The notes under the pieces were generated by a model. It ran no database searches and was not told the origin of the DNA. It was given only the letters and a program-made list of their open reading frames with translations. From Vicia villosa (Eukaryota > Streptophyta > Magnoliopsida > Fabales > Fabaceae), in NCBI RefSeq assembly GCF_029867415.1, contig NW_026705333.1:104397-168396 (forward strand): a stretch of 64,000 nt of DNA. The letters run 5' to 3'. Position numbers and translations under genes: made by a program. Shown here piece by piece: positions 1-10,794 of this stretch. Positions within the stretch are counted from its first letter, which is position 1. Each line of letters starts with the position of its first letter.

Positions 1-1841
1 AATATTAATTTGATTTGGAATATTGAATTAATAATTAGAATTATTAAGAATTTTGTGAAAAATAATGGTTTATGACATTTGGGACATTGTAAGGAAATAG
101 TAAAGAAGGGGGTGTGATATAGTAAAGTTTTTTTTACTAATCTTAATATTATTATTTTTCATAAAATAATAAGGAATTGGGAAAAAGAAAGAACGTGAAA
201 GAACAGAAGTTTTGGGAACGAAGAACGTGAAGGAGAACTGAAGAGGGAGAGACCAAAGATCAAGAAATTGTCTAAGGTAAGGGGGGACTCTCCATTTAAT
301 CTCTATTATTGTGTTATGGATAATGATGTTGATTAGGAGTATTGTTTGGATCAATGGATTCTATATTCTGAATTTTTCTGTTTGTGTTCATCAATTGGAT
401 TGAAAATTGTGACTGTTAATCCCTAATAACTGAGTAGATTTAGGTTGTGATGAGTAAAATCGATTGTAGAATCATATACTATTGATGTTGGGTGAATTCT
501 ATGCTGTTTAGAATGTGAAATTTCTGGTTTTGAGACCCAAATCGTAGGCTGTACAGATGAATTCGCGAGGAAGACAAATGGGTAAGTTGCAGATTTTGTG
601 AAGACGCTGTTGATACGCGTATGATACGTGTATGATACGTGTATGGGGAAGTGATACGCGTATGATACGTGTATGATACTTGTATGGGGAAGTGATACGT
701 GTATGGTATGTGTATGGGGAAGTGATACGCGTATGATACGTCTATGGGGAAGTGATACGTGTATGATACGCGTATGATGTTGTTTTTTGTAGAAATATGG
801 TTCTGTACATACGTGTATGATACGCGTATGGTGTGTGTTTTGTGAGTTTTTGGGCCTGTTGGTACGCGTATTGTACGCGTATGGCCAGCGTGAGCTGCAG
901 ATTTTGCTATTTTGTGATGTTTGAAAGTCTGAGGACGTGTGACTTTAAACAGATGAATCTGTATGAAATATTGTTGTCTGATTTATTGAATGATGCAATT
1001 ATATATATATTGAACATACTTGTTAATGATGATGATGGTGATGAATGATGATGAATGAGTATAAGATGATGCTACTCATAGTATGATGATGATGATAGTA
1101 TGTTGTATATATGTTTGCATGCATTCATAGTCATTTGATGAGGGCTGAATCCTAATGATGAGAGGATTCAGTGAAGGGCAAGGATCCCACTGTGTGGAAT
1201 CTGTGCTGGGAGGGCCGTATCTGGATGATGATAGATTGGTCGGTGGGTTTTCCCACTGGTGATGTTGGTACCACATGCATAGTGTCAGCTTTCATACATA
1301 AGCATAATTTTATAACATGATTAATATATGTTATGTGATGAATTGATGTTTGTGGGTGTGCAATGATGATGTGTCTGAATATGAAATGAATGGGTGAATG
1401 ATATAACTATGATATGTTGTTATTTATGATGCAATAACATTGGTTAACTGTGATGAGACTCACCCTTACTTATTGTCATTTTCAAATTGAGGATATCGGC
1501 GCGACTTGGTTAGGATTAGCTCATAAGTTGGTTTAGTTATTGTGTCGGTTTCATGCTCTGATAGATGTAACACTGGGAACGCGATGTTTGGGGTTTTCGA
1601 TTATAACTCTATTGTGTATTTTGTTTTGAAGTCTGATACATTAATGATGTAATGTTGACTTGATGATTTAATTCTGCAGTGTAAACATGATTTTTATCGA
1701 ATGAGTTATAATCAGATGTTTTCAGTGAATGCGTGACATATGCCTAATGTGTGTTTTCTCTTATTTATGATTTGTGGCACCTCTTTACATGTTACTCTGA
1801 TTAATGTTGTTTATTGCCGCGGGGTATTAAAGGGGTGTTAC
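1..1841 (+). mobile_element. LTR fragment, probably Tekay/Del-like chromovirus
   Basis: Non-coding, AT-rich sequence that I read as the right part of a long terminal repeat. It has no long ORF and ends in GGGGTGTTAC at about 1841, the usual 3' edge of Tekay-type LTRs, which begin TGTAACACCC. A block around 1150-1290 with a 'TGGTACCACATGCAT' motif reappears, inverted, near 49718, so the family occurs twice in this window. The left edge lies outside the window. Coding LINE sequence starts directly after it, which suggests the chromovirus inserted into the LINE. Family assignment is from general resemblance and is not certain. Confidence 0.45.
605..800 (+). repeat. Degenerate tandem array of ATACG(C/T)GTATG units
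   Basis: About 200 bases made of short units GATACGCGTATG, GATACGTGTATG and spacers GGGGAAGT, with outliers to about 880. Many units contain the palindromes ATACGCGTAT or ACGCGT. The higher-order unit (two or three GATACG blocks plus GGGGAAGT) repeats with small losses. It lies inside the LTR fragment, so it is probably an LTR-internal subrepeat. Confidence 0.8.
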
Positions 1842-1842
1842 G

Positions 1843-1886
1843 GTGGACACTTCTTGCAAAGGGAAAAAATATACTTGGTATAGTGG
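1843..1886 (+). pseudogene. LINE ORF2 endonuclease fragment (left of the Ogre-like insertion)
   Basis: These 44 bases encode the residues DTSCKGKKYTWYSG, which match the late part of the apurinic endonuclease-like domain of plant L1-type LINE ORF2. The reading frame continues exactly at 13751 (GDGKSMSRIDRIL) once the inserted element and one copy of its target duplication are removed. The upstream part of the LINE is missing, replaced by the chromovirus-like LTR. Confidence 0.75.
1882..1886. repeat. Target-site duplication AGTGG, left copy
   Basis: AGTGG lies directly before the TGTCATACCCC start of the 5' LTR. The same five bases follow the 3' LTR at 13746-13750. A 5-bp direct duplication is what retroviral-type integrase leaves, so both element ends are intact. 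Confidence 0.95.
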
Positions 1887-2927
1887 TGTCATACCCCAAA
1901 ATTTGCCCTCCATGTTCCATTCACAATGATTCAAGGTTCAAGATTCAATGCCAAAGCTTTGCTCAAACAACCCCCAAGATCCACAGTCAACCGATTCAAA
2001 TCTGAAGGTCAACTGCAATCAAAGCATGATTCAAACTATGATCATTGATCAAACATCAAGTATAGAGGTGCATAACCATCATTTGATCAAAGATTGATCA
2101 TGATTCCATTAATAGAAACTCAGAGATGAACGAATACAAAAAGGTTCAAATTAGGGTTTCTTAGGAGAAAGTCAACCCAACTTTGACTGGGCATAACTTT
2201 CACATGGAACATCAAAAATTCCCCACTCAAAGCCTATTTTGAAGGAAATTGGATTCCCTAAAACTTTGTCTCTCACAAGCCAGGGCTAGAAATGATTCAT
2301 TTGAGAGATACAGTGCAAAAGATTACAGGTCATTTTCAAGCCTCCTTCAAAAGCAGTTTTTTCGCAGAGAGGATTTGGTCAAGATAAAAGCTCCAAATGA
2401 AAAATATATTCCAAAGTGGCTTGTAGAGGACCTCTTGAGGTTTCCAAAAAGTCTTAGAAATCCCTCATAGCTGAAAAATTGAGTGAGATATGATCGATCA
2501 AAGTGGGGTAATTTTGAAGGCAAAATGTGGAAAAAGAATGTTCAAGTTGAGAAAACTTTGCAAATGGGCCTATGGTTTTTTGATGCAATCTTGGTCCACA
2601 AGACATTTTCCTAGCACAAAGTCATTTACCACGAAATTTAGCATTATATGTGATTTAATATGATTTTTTAATTTTTTAATTTTCATTTTTATGATTTTAT
2701 TAAGTAAAAAAATCAAATATTATGTTAAAATATCTACATAGGCTAATTCCAACCACAATTATGATAAAAATACAATATATTTTCGTGGTATATTGATTGG
2801 GAAAGGATTAATAGAAGATTGGACAAATATGGAAAGATTTCATTCAAGTTTTAAATCAAATTTCCAAAAGATGCAAGATTGGATTCAAAAGGGTTTTGGT
2901 TGGTTTTTGGTGACCTAATTGATTCCC

Positions 2928-2937
2928 TATAAGTAGT
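2928..2937 (+). promoter_or_regulatory. TATA-like box in the 5' LTR
   Basis: CTATAAGTAG follows GATTCC and lies about 1.04 kb into the LTR, the sort of position expected for the U3/R boundary. The identical site is at 11836-11845 in the 3' LTR. It is a motif call only, with no transcript evidence. Confidence 0.35.
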
Positions 2938-3639
2938 TTATGCAAGGCAAAGGACTAGGGGACGAGTTTTTGGATCAGAGACGCAAGCACAAGAACAGAA
3001 AATATTCAAGAAAACTCAGAATCGGTTTCAAGGATTTAAGGCATTTCAGAGAGATTTGAGCATTGCTATACCTCCCTTAGGGCTTTCTGAATCGATTGGG
3101 ATCATCACACGACTTCAGCAACCCCAGAATTACCTCCGATTGGCCAAGGTAAGTCACTCTAAAGTTTGGATCGATTAGCATCATGTACGCATATTCATGT
3201 TGTTTTGAGTGTGTATTTGGTTTTGTCTGACTGCCATGAACGTTTCTGGAATATTTAAAAGGTTCTCGTGTCTTCTAGCGTGATCGGCCATTGGAGGCCG
3301 ATTGAAGCTCTTAGGTTTGAATTTAGGGCTTTCTCATAGGGGTAAAATTAGGGCTAAACAATAGCATGGATGGATTCGCAAGATGAGGACGAAGGGATCT
3401 CACAGGTCGCGAAGCATTTTTGTGCAAAGGAGTGCTATTCGCTATTTTTCTAGTTTGTGTTCGCTACGAAAATTCTCTAGCAAAACCGTAGCTAATTGTG
3501 CAGGTTTTTACAGGCCTGGTGGGGAAGATGATGAGCTGGCGTGATCTGGTTCGCCAGTTTTGAATTTCGCGCGCATGGCTTCCACTCAGTTATATTGTTT
3601 TTATTTAATGATCGGAATGCGTATGTTAAACAAAGCGTG

Positions 3640-3711
3640 CGTTTGGTTGAACTGGCTGGGGCGAATTTGTGTGAGCAAAGGGACGAGGGTTCGATCCCTC
3701 GCTCCCACGTT
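3640..3711 (+). other. Degenerate tRNA-like stretch with B-box-like sequence in the LTR
   Basis: CGAGGGTTCGATCCCTCG at about 3683-3700 is close to a pol III B box and T arm (GGTTCGANNCC), with a perfect 6-bp stem but a loop one base short. Upstream TGGTTGAACTGG resembles a weak A box/D arm. The same sequence recurs at 12548-12619 in the other LTR, and a better tRNA-like copy sits at the equivalent place of the related solo LTR (32224-32292, minus). It is unlikely to be a functional tRNA. Confidence 0.4.
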
Positions 3712-4839
3712 ATTTTTAACTACAAATCCTATTAGCTATCCCATGCGCTGACACCAAGGTGATCCACCATGCACCCTCAGATCTGGACCATAGAACTAGC
3801 AGCCATATAGATCTAACGCCCAGAGTTTGGTCCTCATACCATGTACCATATTAACAACCATACTAAATCAAAATCCTAACAAACTAAAATAATTTTAATT
3901 AAATATTTGTTTTAATTAATTCTTTTAATATATTATTTATATATTAATAATTATTTTTATAAATAAAAATTAATATGTGATATTTATATTAAAATGCCAA
4001 TTTGTTGTTCGTGCCGATTAAATCGATTAATCGCTATGGTCAACAATAGTTTTAATTAAAATGTTTATTTAATTAAAATACAAATGATTTCTATTTAGTT
4101 AAATGGTTGCAACTATTTTATTAGTTGTGATGATTAACTTTCCTGTTTTCTAAATTCCAATTTGTTATTATTTGTAATCATGTTAACCGGTTATGAGGGG
4201 TAACAATACAAAACAAAATGCATAAAAAATGATAAAATACAATAATCCATTATTAGTGATAATCGAATCAATTGATTTGAATTGGTAATGGTACAAAACC
4301 CCTAATCTTTTGACTATGGTGATCAAACCTATTGATCATTGCGGTTAATTGTGCCAAATCAGGGTTGTACGCCCAGAACATCTAAAACAACTTCAAAACA
4401 CTTTTCAAACATTTTTCAAACTTCAAACTCCAAATACAGATTTTTATCTACGATAGGCTATTCAAAGCCTTCAAACCTTCAAATCAAATTTCAAACCTTA
4501 AGGGCGTACAACCCGTCCCCCGAACTACGTTGACTCTGATTCTCCATAAGGAGATACGTAGGCACTTGGCAACAAGGTGAGTCCCCTTCCTCCATATTCT
4601 AATCTTGTTCAATTATTTGCCTTTACCCTATTAACTGTCTGCCATCTTTCTTTATAAACGTTACAAACCTTTATCTTTAAATGTTAGACTTTAGGAAAGG
4701 GTTGAGGGTGCCTAACACCTTCCCTCGACCTGAATATAGTATCTTACCCTGATCTCTTAACTGCGCGAGGTTTCCTATTCGCCTTGGTAGAATAGGTGGC
4801 GACTCTAAAAGCTAAATTTTTAGGGCAGGTTGCTACAGC

Positions 4840-4857
4840 TGGCGACTCTGCTGGGGA
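4840..4857 (+). promoter_or_regulatory. Primer-binding site
   Basis: TGGCGACTCTGCTGGGGA starts two bases after the 5' LTR, the normal place for a tRNA primer-binding site. Ogre elements are described as using a tRNA-Arg primer, and this sequence is of that type; I cannot check the tRNA complement here. Its first ten bases also occur inside the LTR at 4797-4806. Confidence 0.8.
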
Positions 4858-5744
4858 AAACTATAATGGTGATTACTATGCTCCTATAGGTTTTAGGTTT
4901 TGGCAGGGTTTAGGTTTGGCAGCTTTTTAGGGTTTGGCTAACGCGCCTTTTTCAGGGTTTATAATTATTTTTTTTATTTCTTATTTTTTTTTAAAAATTG
5001 TTTATTTGTTTATTTTTGTCTAAAAATATCTAATTATTTATATATGTTTATATTTAACTGTCTATGTGAATATATTTATATTTTTATTAACTATTACATT
5101 TTTATATACTGCTGGATATATTATGTAGTGTTAAAACCTTAAGTGTGGGGGTTAACTTTGAGACCAAAAGGGGACATGAATCGCCTTACGAGTCTCACTG
5201 ATAACTCCACTCGGAGTGGGTTAGGTATTTGGAAAGGTCCGAAACGAAGCTTGACTTTGTGGAGGGCTGGACTGGATACTTAGCTGATCTCTCCGGGAAC
5301 CTACCCCAAAAATTCGAACCTCATGGATAAAATGAGTTGTTCCAAAATCCGAAGAGACGAAAAAGTCTCGGAGGCTACGAACGACCCCATGAGACCTTCT
5401 AGAACCCCCCTATAAAAGGTTGGCTCCCAAGAGCCGCTACGTCGAACCTATGAACTTATGTGATTATGTGCTATATGTGTATATATATATATATGTATGT
5501 GTTGATCATTTTTCTATTATTTCTTTTTCCATTCATCATACGTCAGGGGCATTCTTGCATCATATTTTATTCAAAAAAAAAAAAGAAAGAAAAAGGGATA
5601 TCATACATATCATGCATGGCATGCACATCATTTTCATGGCATTAAGAGAAGATTTCTCTTCTATCTCCAGAGCAAGGAACCATTGGGAAGGATAATCTAA
5701 CATCCCGTTCATATTATCAAATAAGGTTTCAGCAGAAGAAATCA
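4858..5744 (+). other. Untranslated leader of the gag-only element
   Basis: AT-rich 5000-5110, followed by a block (about 5110-5420) clearly related to 50490-50800 of the decayed Ogre: both have a 'GTTAAAACC(T)TAAGTGTGGG' start, 'CTGATCTC(T/C)C(C/T)GGGAACCTACCCC' and 'AACCTCATGGA'. In the Ogre this leader precedes ORF1; here it runs straight to gag. Short ORFs at 5420-5745 are AT-rich chance frames. Confidence 0.65.
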
Positions 5745-7262
5745 ATGGATCAACTGGAACAGAATCAAGCCGCCCTTCGTGAGGAAGTAGATCAACTAAA
5801 GGTTAGCGTGGAAGAGGTTAAAGGAGGTATGGCTCAGATGCTAGAATTCATGAAGGCCCTCCTAGACAAACAAGACAAAGCAAAAGAGGTTCAGTCTGGG
5901 GATACCCTGGTTCAGGATGAGATCCCTAATGACGAAAACCCGCTGCTAGGGTTTGTTTCAGGCTTTGGCCCAGCTAAGGACAAACCTCAGGCCCGATCTG
6001 TCAGGAGAGCTATCCATTTCCAAGAGAAAGGAGAGACCTCCCAAGAAGGATTTGTCCCCACTCTACAAACGAAAGGGACAACCCGCACAGTGCGCATTCC
6101 TGCTAGCAATGTCCCTAAGGACGATGATTACCTGGATCTACAATACGGAGTGCAAGAGGTGGACAACTCAGACCAAGTACCTCAGACACAACAGTCTATT
6201 CCTAACTCTAGGGAAGACTCCAAGGGTAGTGAACAAATCAAGGCGCTAGAAGAGAGACTAAAAGTGGTAGAAGGATACGATGTCTTTGACGTGAATACCT
6301 TCGAAATGAGTTTGGTCTCAGACTTGACTATCCCACACAAATTCAAGATTCCCGACTTCGAGAAATACAAAGGGCTCACGTGCCCGAGGAATCACTTGCG
6401 CATGTATGTGCGAAAAATGGCTGCTTATGCTCACGATCAAAAACTGATGATACACTTCTTTCAAGAAAGTTTAAGCGGAGCATCTATTGACTGGTATATG
6501 CAACTGGAGAAATCCTATATCAGAAGCTAGAATGATGTAGCTAACACATTTTTGAAGCAATACAAGTACAACTTGGACATGGCACCCAATCGAATGCAAT
6601 TACAAAATATGTCACAGAAGAAGGATGAATCATTCAAGGAGTATGCCCAAAGATGGAGGGAAATGGCTTCTCGAGTTCAACCTCCTCTAAATGAAAAAGA
6701 ACTGGTGGACATATTTATGAGCACCTTGCAAGGACCATACTACGACAAGATGGTCGGAAGCATATCTTCAGGGTTCTCGGACCTGGTAGTCATTGGTGAG
6801 AGAATTGAAAATGGAATCAAGAATGGGAAGATACAAGGGGCACCCTCAGGTTCCTACCCTCCAAAGAAGTCATATGACGCAAAGAAGGAATCCAACATTG
6901 TGGGGGCAGTCATGGGTGTTCAGACTCCAGTATCACAACAAAGGGATCAGCAAAAGCAACAGGCTAGCCAGCGAACCGGGAGGTCCAAGCCGAAACGATC
7001 GTTCACTCCGTTGTACATGCCATTGGCTCAAGCTTTGCAACGTCTGCTCAGTCAGAACTTGGTAACTCTGCTGCCTCCATACTCAGCTCCGGCTAACCCC
7101 GCTCCCGGGTACAAGCATCATGCTAGGTGCGCTTATCATTCAGATAGTCCTGGTCATGATATAGAGGATTGTGGTCCATTAAAGCACAAGATCCAAGATT
7201 TGATTGAAGAAGGGCTCATTGAGTTCGAAGATCCTAGCAAGTCTAACACCATAGGTGGCTAG
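5745..7262 (+). pseudogene. gag: gag of the Ogre-related element, one in-frame stop
   Basis: Structural capsid-type protein of Ty3/gypsy Ogre elements. One frame runs about 505 codons from MDQLEQNQAALREEVDQLK and is broken only by a TAG at 6528-6530 (codon 262), where a tryptophan would be expected. The N-terminus (residues 1-45) is a predicted coiled coil. The central retrotransposon gag region (about 195-345) has the typical FKIPDFEKYKG, SLSGASIDWY and FKEYAQRWREMA stretches. A variant zinc-knuckle-like CAYHSDSPGHDIEDC lies at about residue 462. The N-terminus is homologous to the gag at 53214. Start chosen at the first ATG of the conserved frame. There is no protease frame after it. Whether the single stop is read through is unknown. 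Confidence 0.9.
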
Positions 7263-8639
7263 AAGGAGGATTTCTTAAATCATTAGTTTTGTTTCCATTC
7301 GCAATTTCTTTCCGTTTGTTTAAACATTAGTCTTATGACATATGCTATGTACTTTTCAAAAATCATTAATGCATTGCTTACGTTTGTCTTGATTCATCCC
7401 TAGTGTTCTCACTATATTTAAAACTGTGTTTTTACTTGGTTTTATTTCTTTGTGATATTCAACTCTCGTTAAAGTCGTACACCTTTTGAGGGAGAATGAC
7501 GAAAACGATACCACAATTACATACATTATGCTTTCAAACATACCGTGTTGACGATGTACAGGCATTGTTTCAATTCCCAAATAATGGAGATATAAGGATG
7601 TTAATCCCTTGTCAACCCCTTCGAGCTTAAAGAAGTAGGAGTTTTCCTTCATATAAAATAAAACCCTTAATACATAACCTGGGGTAGGGTAGTTGCTCAG
7701 TTAACTTAATTATTCCAAGTTGTTCCTTTGAACATAATCACCGATGGTTCCCCGTCATCATTAAGTCCGGCAGTCAACATCCGCAAAAGAAAAAAGAAAA
7801 AGCATTACAAGAGCCTACTAAGTCAAAACCTATTAAGGAGACTTAGGCAAAATTGGGGCATCCCGCTGACTGTAGTTTTAAAACAAACAGTTCAGAAAAA
7901 GTTAGGGATAACAAAGCCGAAAAAAGGTTACTATGTATCTTCGACAAAAGGAAAGATATTACAAAAAAGGAGGATGACTGCCTTTGCAAAATAAACTTCT
8001 GGTTTTTGAACCATCAAAAATATCAATATTCCCAAAGTCTTTTTGAAGACTAAATGCATAGTCAACTGAGCATAGGACTGGAGAACATCACGAAGATGGG
8101 GATGGGTACAAATAAACTTTGAGCCTCTATCTTTTGTTTCTTTAAACCGTGAACCAGGCCACGTTACAACCCTTAAAAGTCCTAACTGAAACATGGTTAG
8201 TTCGAAAGCATGCTGTTACCAAAGGTATCCCGACTCCTTAAGGTCTACTACAACTCTTGAGTTGATATCACTTTCTTACCAAAAAATTCGTTTTACTCAA
8301 AAAATGTTTTCAAACTTTCAAGACAGACGTATGCATTTGCATTTCATTATAAAGTACACTTGTCTATATAGATTTAAATGTTAACATCAGGGAGAAGTTG
8401 CATGGGGCATGGCTAATGGCTAAAAATCCTACTGACTGATGAAGTAGCTTTTAAAAGCTTGTCAAAAAAAAAGACACATCTCTTACGCATGACTGGGATG
8501 GCTAATGTGTACACATGGCATAACTCGTCATTATCCCATTTACATGGGGCAAACAAATCAAGATCCATAGAATCTCTCAAAGATGTTGGATAGCCCATGG
8601 GGCAAGTCCATTACCTGGGGGCATGTTGCAAAGGTCACT
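7263..8639 (+). other. Non-coding 3' region after gag
   Basis: About 1.4 kb without a convincing gene. Frames present (such as 7728-7994) lack family features and are lysine/serine-rich chance ORFs. No remnants of protease, RT or integrase motifs were found on either strand. Stretches such as 'CCAGGCCACGTTACAACCC' near 8155 resemble the 3' untranslated parts of Ogre/Tat elements, so I read it as 3' UTR-like sequence joined to gag. Confidence 0.55.
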
Positions 8640-10645
8640 CAGTATCAGATGGTGTCAATACCACTCTCATATCCTTTCCAGGAACCTTTATAGGATATTT
8701 CTCAATCTGTCCAAGACATGTTCAAATACTTTTTACCCTTTCCAGGAGCCTTTTTCAGACAGTCTTTTACAGACCCACCTTCTCATCCTTTCTATTTTTA
8801 AACCCTTTCAGACAGTCTTCTCTAAGACATATTCCTTTCTACGAACCTTTTCTAGGTAGTCTTCTGTAAGACATCTCTCAACTTTTTTAGTTAGTCTTTT
8901 AAGACATATTCAAACTTCTCTTACGCTTTCAAAAACCTTGTCAAACTTTGTTTAAAGTACTGAGTCTTCTCTAAGACAGGTCACCATCCTTTCTAGGGTG
9001 ATCTTCTTCCAGATATCTTTTCCTAAGTTTTGTTTAAAACGCCACAAAAAAAAAAACAGTCTTTATCCTCTATAGGAATATTTTGACCCTCTGCACAAAC
9101 ACATCCCTTTGAGCTTTGTTTAAAGCGCGATCTTATTTAAGACAATCTCCCATTTCTTTCCAAGGACCTCTTCAGGTAGTCTTATAGAAGGCATCATCTC
9201 ATCCTAAGTACTCAGCAAATCATTGTCCGTCAGGATAACGCATGACTCATTCTGAAAAGCATCTGCTTCACACTCAAATCAACACTTAGCATCAAGGAGA
9301 CCTCAAAATTGGTCTAATCAAAGACGATCATTCCTGATAAAGACTCTTGAATGGGGAAACCACATCCAGAGGGTTTTCCTAAAACAGGGGCATACAACCA
9401 AGGATCCTATTGACTAGGGGCATATCTTTCAAAAAAAAAATCAAACACTGGGGCAATGCATATCAGGCAAGACATGGTGAAACTCGAGTTCCCTCTAAAG
9501 GTCCCTCCTTCATATTAAGGGGCACGTCTCTCAAAATTTCTGATAATCGGGGAGTCACACTAGTATCATACAAGGAGCATTGTTGCATAATTGATCTTCC
9601 CAGGCCTGTACTATTTACATCCCGCAGTGTGGGATTGGCATACATGCATAATTCTCATTTACTTTGAGAACCTCATTACATGACACATGCATCATAACAT
9701 TGCATAAAACTAACGCTGCCTTTTCAGGTCATTTCATAATCGAAAAGGATGTTATCATCCAATTACAGTGCAAATACGATCGTATCAACGATTCAATCTT
9801 AACAGATACAATTCCAATACCTCATTCCAAGTTTTTCTTCAAAGACAATCCAGAAGCAATCAAAGAATTTCTTACCTCTCCGGGTAGTCTTGTCCAAGAC
9901 AATTATCCTAACCTTTCCAAGCAGTCTTGTGTAAGACGTATCCTGACCTTTCTAGGCAGTTTTGTTTAAAATATCTCGCATCCTCTATAGGAACCTTTCT
10001 AGGTAGTTTTTTTTAAAACGCTTTCATATCCTTTATAGGAACCTTTCGAGGTAGTTTTGTTTAAAAAACGTTTCATATCCTTTATAGGAATCTTTTTAGA
10101 TAGTTTTGTTTAAAACGTGCCATATCCTTTATAGGAATCTTTTTAGATAGTTTTGTTTAAAACGTTTCATGTCCTTTGTAGGAACCTTTCTAGGAAGTTT
10201 TGTTTAAAACATACCGTTCTCTTTATAGGAACCTCTCTAGGTAATCTTGTTTAAGATATCTCGTATCCTATCCAGGAGCCTTTCTAAGTGAGTCTTGTGT
10301 AAGATGTATTACATCCATTCAAAAAAAAAAACCTTTTCAGGTAGCCTGCTCCGAGACATTCTTGTTTTAAGTACCTTTGGAGGTAGTCTTATTCGAGACA
10401 TTCCTGTTCTAAGAACCTTTTCAGGTAATCTTTTTCAAAAAACAATTTGGCATCCTTTTCAGTCTTCTTTAAGATCTTCTACGAACCTTTCTGGGTGGTC
10501 TTCTCTAAGACATTCATTGTCCTCTCCAAGAACCTCTTTAGGTAGTCTTTGCAAAACACTTCCAGCCTCTTCAGGTAGTCTTCTTCAAGACAAATTTCCG
10601 TATCCATTCCAGAAACCTCTTCAGGTAGTCTTATGTAAGACATTA
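8640..10645 (+). repeat. Degenerate tandem array of triple-hairpin units
   Basis: Units of about 48 bp are clearest from 9981 to 10210 (starts at 9981, 10029, 10078, 10125, 10172) and more degenerate from 8640 to 10645, with a gap at roughly 9200-9870. Each good unit reads TCCT(N4)AGGA, then ACCT(N4)AGGT, then A, then GTYTT(N4)AARAC: three back-to-back hairpins each with a 4-base loop. Paired stem positions change together: ACCT/AGGT becomes ATCT/AGAT at 10090-10101 and 10137-10148; GTCTT/AAGAC alternates with GTTTT/AAAAC; ATCTT/AAGAT occurs at 10244-10257. It lies between gag and the polypurine tract. ORFs crossing it are not conserved in frame, so it is not coding. Function unknown. Confidence 0.85.
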
Positions 10646-10781
10646 CTTTATATATCTTCAGATACAATCAAATGGGTGGCATCTATAAGCCCATCTCCCA
10701 CAGAGCTCCTTCTCCACGCAAGCAAATTTTAGGGCATTTCAGTGTCCAATCATCTTCTACCTCTTCAGGTTCAAGAAGATT

Positions 10782-10794
10782 GAACAGGGGCAGC
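10782..10794 (+). promoter_or_regulatory. Polypurine tract before the 3' LTR
   Basis: GAACAGGGGCAGC lies directly before the TGTCATACCCC of the 3' LTR, where plus-strand priming starts. It is short and ends in CAGC, so the exact priming site is uncertain. Confidence 0.6.

Larger units (their letters stand above)
1887..4837 (+). repeat. 5' LTR of the gag-only Ogre relative
   Basis: Begins TGTCATACCCCAAAATTTGC and ends GGCAGGTTGCTACA, giving TG...CA termini. It is collinear with 10795-13745 with no length difference. The few substitutions I see lie near 2555, 2610, 2680, 2697, 2750, 3651 and in the last 260 bases. It contains a TATA-like site near 2928 and a tRNA-like stretch near 3640-3711. 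Short ORFs inside it occur identically in both copies and are LTR sequence, not genes. Confidence 0.95.

Noticed and set aside
833..1048. 71-residue ORF, plus others at 70-354 and 1076-1276
   Set aside because: Low-complexity reading of an LTR; no conserved domain, no start context.
2249..2470. Identical 73-residue ORF at 2249 and 11157, and other paired ORFs (3541/12449, 4339/13247)
   Set aside because: The duplication is explained by the two LTRs, which are offset by exactly 8908 bases. No protein family support.
3640..3711. Functional tRNA gene
   Set aside because: T loop is a base short, acceptor and anticodon stems do not pair; kept only as tRNA-like.
9664..10732. ORFs of 101 and 145 residues in the hairpin array
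   Set aside because: The repeat period (47-49) is not a multiple of three in a consistent way and the frame is not preserved between units. Residues just reflect the repeat.
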